Shown: positions 60,977 through 64,000 of the stretch, piece after piece
Numbering within the stretch: position 1 is the first letter of the stretch
Layout: the number at the start of each line of letters is the position of its first letter
NCBI GenBank assembly: GCA_002439085.1
Contig: DJSW01000029.1
Span: 62,001 to 126,000, forward strand
From: Alphaproteobacteria bacterium UBA6324
GTDB lineage: Bacteria > Pseudomonadota > Alphaproteobacteria > CAAGCB01 > CAG-977
DNA length: 64,000 nucleotides
Direction: 5' to 3'
Position numbers and translations under genes: made by a program
Notes under the pieces: generated by a model
What the model was told of the DNA's origin: nothing
The model's database searches: none
Seen by the model: the letters and a program-made list of their open reading frames with translations, nothing else

Positions 60977-61010
60977 GTGTGTTTTTATTTTATTATAAAG
61001 AGGTTTTGTC

Positions 61011-63752
61011 ATGATCGGTTCTTTGATGCGCAAAATTTTCGGCAGCGCGAACGACAGGTACGTCAAGGGTTTGTATAAAACCGTCGCGAAAATCAACGCG
61101 ATGGAACCCGAAATCGCGGCGTTGTCCGATGAAGAGCTGAAAAACAAGACCCCCGCGCTGAAACAACGGCTGGCCGACGGGGAAACGTTGGACGACATCC
61201 TGCCCGAAGCGTTCGCCGTCGTGCGCGAAGCGTCCAAACGAACCATCGGATTGCGCCATTTCGACGTCCAGCTGATCGGCGGCATAGTTTTGCACCGCGG
61301 ACAGATCGCCGAAATGCGCACGGGCGAAGGCAAAACGCTGGTCGCGACGCTGGCCGTTTATTTGAACGCGCTGACGGGCAAGGGCGTCCACGTCGTCACG
61401 GTCAACGACTATCTGGCCAAACGCGACACGGAATGGATGGGGCGCATCTACCGTTTTCTGGGCATGACGGTCGGGTCGATCCTGCACGATATGTCGGACG
61501 AGGAACGCCGCGCCGCCTACGCCTGCGACATCACTTACGGGACGAACAACGAATTCGGGTTCGACTATCTGCGCGACAACATGAAATTTTCGATCGACGA
61601 CATGGTGCAGCGGCCGTTCAACTTCGCCATCGTTGACGAAGTGGACTCCATCCTGATCGACGAAGCCAGAACGCCTTTGATCATTTCCGGTCAGGCCGAG
61701 GATTCGTCGGACAAATACATTCAGGTGGACGCGCTGATCCCCAAGCTGAAACCCGAACATTATGAAAAGGATGAAAAGCAGCGCACCGTTTCCCTGACCG
61801 AAAGCGGCACCCTGTACATGGAGGAATTGCTGCAGCAGGCCGGATTGATCACCGGCGCCATGTACGACGCCGTGAACGCGCCCGTCATCCACTATGTCGA
61901 TCAGGCGTTGAAAGCGCACAAAATGTTCCAGCGCGACGTCGATTACATCGTGCGCAACGGTCAGGTCGTCATCATCGACGAATTCACCGGCCGCATGATG
62001 GAGGGACGCCGCTATTCCGACGGCCTGCATCAGGCTTTGGAAGCCAAGGAACGCGTCAAGATCCAGCCGGAAAACCAGACGCTGGCGTCGATCACGTTCC
62101 AAAACTATTTCCGCCTGTATCCGAAACTGGCCGGCATGACGGGCACCGCGATGACCGAAGCGCCCGAATTCGCCGAAATCTACGGGTTGGAGGTCATCGA
62201 CATCCCCACGAACAAACCGTGCATCCGCATCGACCATCAGGACGAAATCTATTGGAAGGAAGACCAGAAATTAAAGGCCGTCATCGAACTGATCAAGGAA
62301 TGCGCCGCCCGCAAACAGCCCGTTCTGGTCGGCACGACCTCGATTGAAAAATCGGAACAGCTGGCCGACCGCCTGCGTCGGGAAACAAAGCTGAAATTCA
62401 ACGTTTTGAACGCGCGCCACCACGAACAGGAAGCGTACATCATCGCACAGGCGGGAATGCCCGGCGCGATCACAATCGCCACGAACATGGCCGGCCGCGG
62501 CACGGACATCCAGCTGGGCGGCAATCTGGAAATGCGCGTCGAACAGGAACTGGCCGACGTGACCGATCCCGCCGAACGCGAACGCCGCATCGCCGAAATC
62601 AAAAAGGAAATCGACGAAGGCCGCGAAATCGCCATGAAAGCGGGCGGTCTGTACGTCATCGGCACGGAACGCCACGAAAGCCGCCGCATCGACAACCAGC
62701 TGCGCGGCCGTTCCGGACGTCAGGGCGACCCCGGCGCGTCGAAATTCTTCCTGTGCCTGCAGGACGACCTGTTGCGCATTTTCGGCGCGGACAGGATCGA
62801 AAAATTCCTGAAACCGCTGGGCGGCATGGACGACACGGACGTCATTTCCAGCCCGTGGATTTCCAGAACGCTGCAAAAATCGCAGGAAAAGGTCGAAGCC
62901 CGCAACTTCGACATCCGCAAAAACCTGTTGAAATACGACAACGTGATGAACGACCAGCGCAAAGTCATTTACGACCAGCGCAGGGAATTGATGATGGCGG
63001 ATTCGATCACCGACACGATCAAGGATATGCGCGACGAAATCATCGCGGCGATGACCGAAACCTATACGCCCGAAGACGCCGCGGCCGACGATTGGAACGT
63101 CGCCGCGCTGAAAGAGGACGTCGAACGTCTGCTGGGGCTGACTTTGCCGATTGATTCGTGGATCGGCGAAGGCATCGGAACGCAAGAGCTGACGGAACGC
63201 CTGCAAAAGGCCGCCGACGAAAAAATGGCCGCCAAGCGTCGGCTGTTCGGCGACGACCTGATGAACATGATCGAAAAGAACATCACTTTGCAGATTTTGG
63301 ATCAGGTTTGGAAAGAACACCTGCAGGTGTTGGAATATATGCGCCACACGATCGTTTTGCGCGCCTACGGCCAAAAAGACCCCTTGAACGAATACAAAAA
63401 AGAGGCTTTTTACCTGTTCAGCGGCATGATCGGCAATATGCGCGAACAGGTGACGCAGTTCCTGACGCACGTCGAACTGGCGCCCGAAACCGTCGAAGCG
63501 ATTGAGGAAAACCGCCGCCGTCAGCAGGAAATGACCGCGCACCACGACGAATTGGAAACCGACGCGTTCGGCAACCCGTCGGCGTCGCAGCGCGAAATCG
63601 ACCGCGAATTGGACAGAAGCCCGTTCAAATACACGCAATCCGACGAAATCGACCCGAACGACCCGTCCACATGGGGCAAAGTGTCGCGCAACGCGCCCTG
63701 CCCGTGCGGTTCGGGAAAGAAATACAAACATTGTCACGGCGCGATCGCCTGA
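61011..63752 (+). CDS. secA: Protein translocase ATPase SecA
   Basis: A 913-residue preprotein motor. MRTGEGKTLVATL (Walker A), IVDEVDSILIDEARTPLIISG (Walker B/DEVD), GTSIEKS and AGRGTDIQLGG (motifs IV-VI), HERRIDNQLRGRSGRQGDPG-type element, helical scaffold and wing domains, and a C-terminal zinc SEC-C motif (CPCGSGKKYKHCHG) that binds SecB or lipids. Length is standard. Confidence 0.98.
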   Translation: MIGSLMRKIFGSANDRYVKGLYKTVAKINAMEPEIAALSDEELKNKTPALKQRLADGETLDDILPEAFAVVREASKRTIGLRHFDVQLIGGIVLHRGQIAEMRTGEGKTLVATLAVYLNALTGKGVHVVTVNDYLAKRDTEWMGRIYRFLGMTVGSILHDMSDEERRAAYACDITYGTNNEFGFDYLRDNMKFSIDDMVQRPFNFAIVDEVDSILIDEARTPLIISGQAEDSSDKYIQVDALIPKLKPEHYEKDEKQRTVSLTESGTLYMEELLQQAGLITGAMYDAVNAPVIHYVDQALKAHKMFQRDVDYIVRNGQVVIIDEFTGRMMEGRRYSDGLHQALEAKERVKIQPENQTLASITFQNYFRLYPKLAGMTGTAMTEAPEFAEIYGLEVIDIPTNKPCIRIDHQDEIYWKEDQKLKAVIELIKECAARKQPVLVGTTSIEKSEQLADRLRRETKLKFNVLNARHHEQEAYIIAQAGMPGAITIATNMAGRGTDIQLGGNLEMRVEQELADVTDPAERERRIAEIKKEIDEGREIAMKAGGLYVIGTERHESRRIDNQLRGRSGRQGDPGASKFFLCLQDDLLRIFGADRIEKFLKPLGGMDDTDVISSPWISRTLQKSQEKVEARNFDIRKNLLKYDNVMNDQRKVIYDQRRELMMADSITDTIKDMRDEIIAAMTETYTPEDAAADDWNVAALKEDVERLLGLTLPIDSWIGEGIGTQELTERLQKAADEKMAAKRRLFGDDLMNMIEKNITLQILDQVWKEHLQVLEYMRHTIVLRAYGQKDPLNEYKKEAFYLFSGMIGNMREQVTQFLTHVELAPETVEAIEENRRRQQEMTAHHDELETDAFGNPSASQREIDRELDRSPFKYTQSDEIDPNDPSTWGKVSRNAPCPCGSGKKYKHCHGAIA

Positions 63753-63775
63753 CATTCCGGTACGGGTAAAACACG

Positions 63776-63815
63776 GCCGCCGCGCCTTTGACAGGTTCGG
63801 CGGCTGTTTTTTTTT
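63776..63815 (+). terminator. Terminator of secA
   Basis: GCCGCCG / CGGCGGC (63776-63782, 63798-63804), loop of 15 nt, then a nine-T run reaching into the stop of the convergent uvrC. Confidence 0.8.
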
Positions 63816-64000
63816 CATTTCAAAGCGTCAAAGATCTGCTTGGCCAGCGTCGGGCTGATCCCATCGACTTTGGCGATTTCGTCGGCGCTGACGGCTTTGA
63901 TCGCGCGCACGGATCCGAAATGCTGCAGCAACGCTTTTTTGCGCTTTGCCCCGATCCCCGCGATGCCGTCCAAAGCCGACACCAGCGTGTCGTTGCGCCG
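63815..64000 (-). CDS. uvrC: Excinuclease ABC subunit C, C-terminal end (partial)
   Basis: The last 61 residues read on the minus strand: LDGIAGIGAKRKKALLQHFGS, then AVSADEIAKVDGISPTLAKQIFDALK. This is the helix-hairpin-helix pair that ends UvrC ('LD.IPGIGPKRRKALL.HFGS'), used for the nucleotide-excision incisions. The start lies outside the window. It is convergent with secA; a stop (TGA) sits at 63817-63815. Confidence 0.9.
   Translation of the reverse strand, partial: RRNDTLVSALDGIAGIGAKRKKALLQHFGSVRAIKAVSADEIAKVDGISPTLAKQIFDALK

Noticed and set aside
1..64000. Insertion sequences, prophage, CRISPR arrays, rRNA genes
   Set aside because: No transposase, integrase, phage structural gene, regularly spaced repeat or rRNA-like sequence was seen.

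Overview
The window reads as the chromosome of an alphaproteobacterium of moderately high GC. The strongest evidence is the conserved block kdsD-lptC-lptA-lptB-rpoN-hpf-ptsN (51588 down to 45594, minus strand). FzlA, FlaF, an ELM1-family protein and a short RNase D point the same way. The YejABEF operon, MtaB/FtsY, and a Gram-negative envelope (LptABC, KdsD, YdbH-like protein, many lipoproteins) fit. Intrinsic terminators are frequent and most genes are packed with 1-14 nt overlaps. I suspect an uncultured, possibly host-associated lineage, but the sequence alone does not prove that.

Layout. 1-2200: the end of an amidohydrolase, then an ECF sigma / membrane protein / His-rich periplasmic sensor-like operon. 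2200-4815: small or secreted proteins (RHH-like, DUF5665, a Cys-rich secreted protein) and about 850 nt of non-coding DNA carrying two copies of a 62-nt repeat beside tRNA-Pro. 4900-7000: a DUF192 lipoprotein, a membrane-anchored beta-rich protein and a Panacea-domain protein. 7100-17000: a YdbH-like envelope protein, a molybdopterin-binding/nucleotidyltransferase fusion, a GH13-like lipoprotein overlapped by a 12-TM carrier, and a pair encoding a small helical protein and a papain-fold-like protein. 17040-22440: mtaB-ftsY-(membrane/HEAT protein)-(cyclic-nucleotide-binding-like protein).

22445-30879 (minus) is one long, tightly overlapping operon: ELM1-like, hydroxypyruvate-isomerase-like, inositol-monophosphatase family, yejABEF, fliN. 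30969-35222 holds a GH114-like secreted protein convergent with an MBOAT / AlgJ-like acetylation pair; recJ, hom and a Pro-rich lipoprotein continue the minus-strand run. 39400-43350: adenosine deaminase with a near-consensus promoter, an orphan solute-binding protein, flaF, a DUF5131 protein and tRNA-Ala. 43396-52381: an AT-rich sulfatase-fold membrane protein coupled to ptsN, the lpt/rpoN block, RNase D and tRNA-Leu. 52439-57267: uppP, fzlA, a small lipoprotein, a GT4 glycosyltransferase and a GT-C-like membrane protein. 57340-64000: thrS-infC (infC apparently starting at AUA), a parvulin-type PPIase, secA and the end of uvrC.

Most of the window is housekeeping. The less ordinary parts are the GH13-like protein lacking its region-I His, the degenerate Hyi-like protein in the yej operon, the split carrier/HEAT/CNB set behind ftsY, the polysaccharide-modification module, the AT-rich gene after ptsN, the tRNA-Pro-linked repeats and the two isolated flagellar genes. 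No CRISPR array, insertion sequence, prophage or rRNA gene was found.
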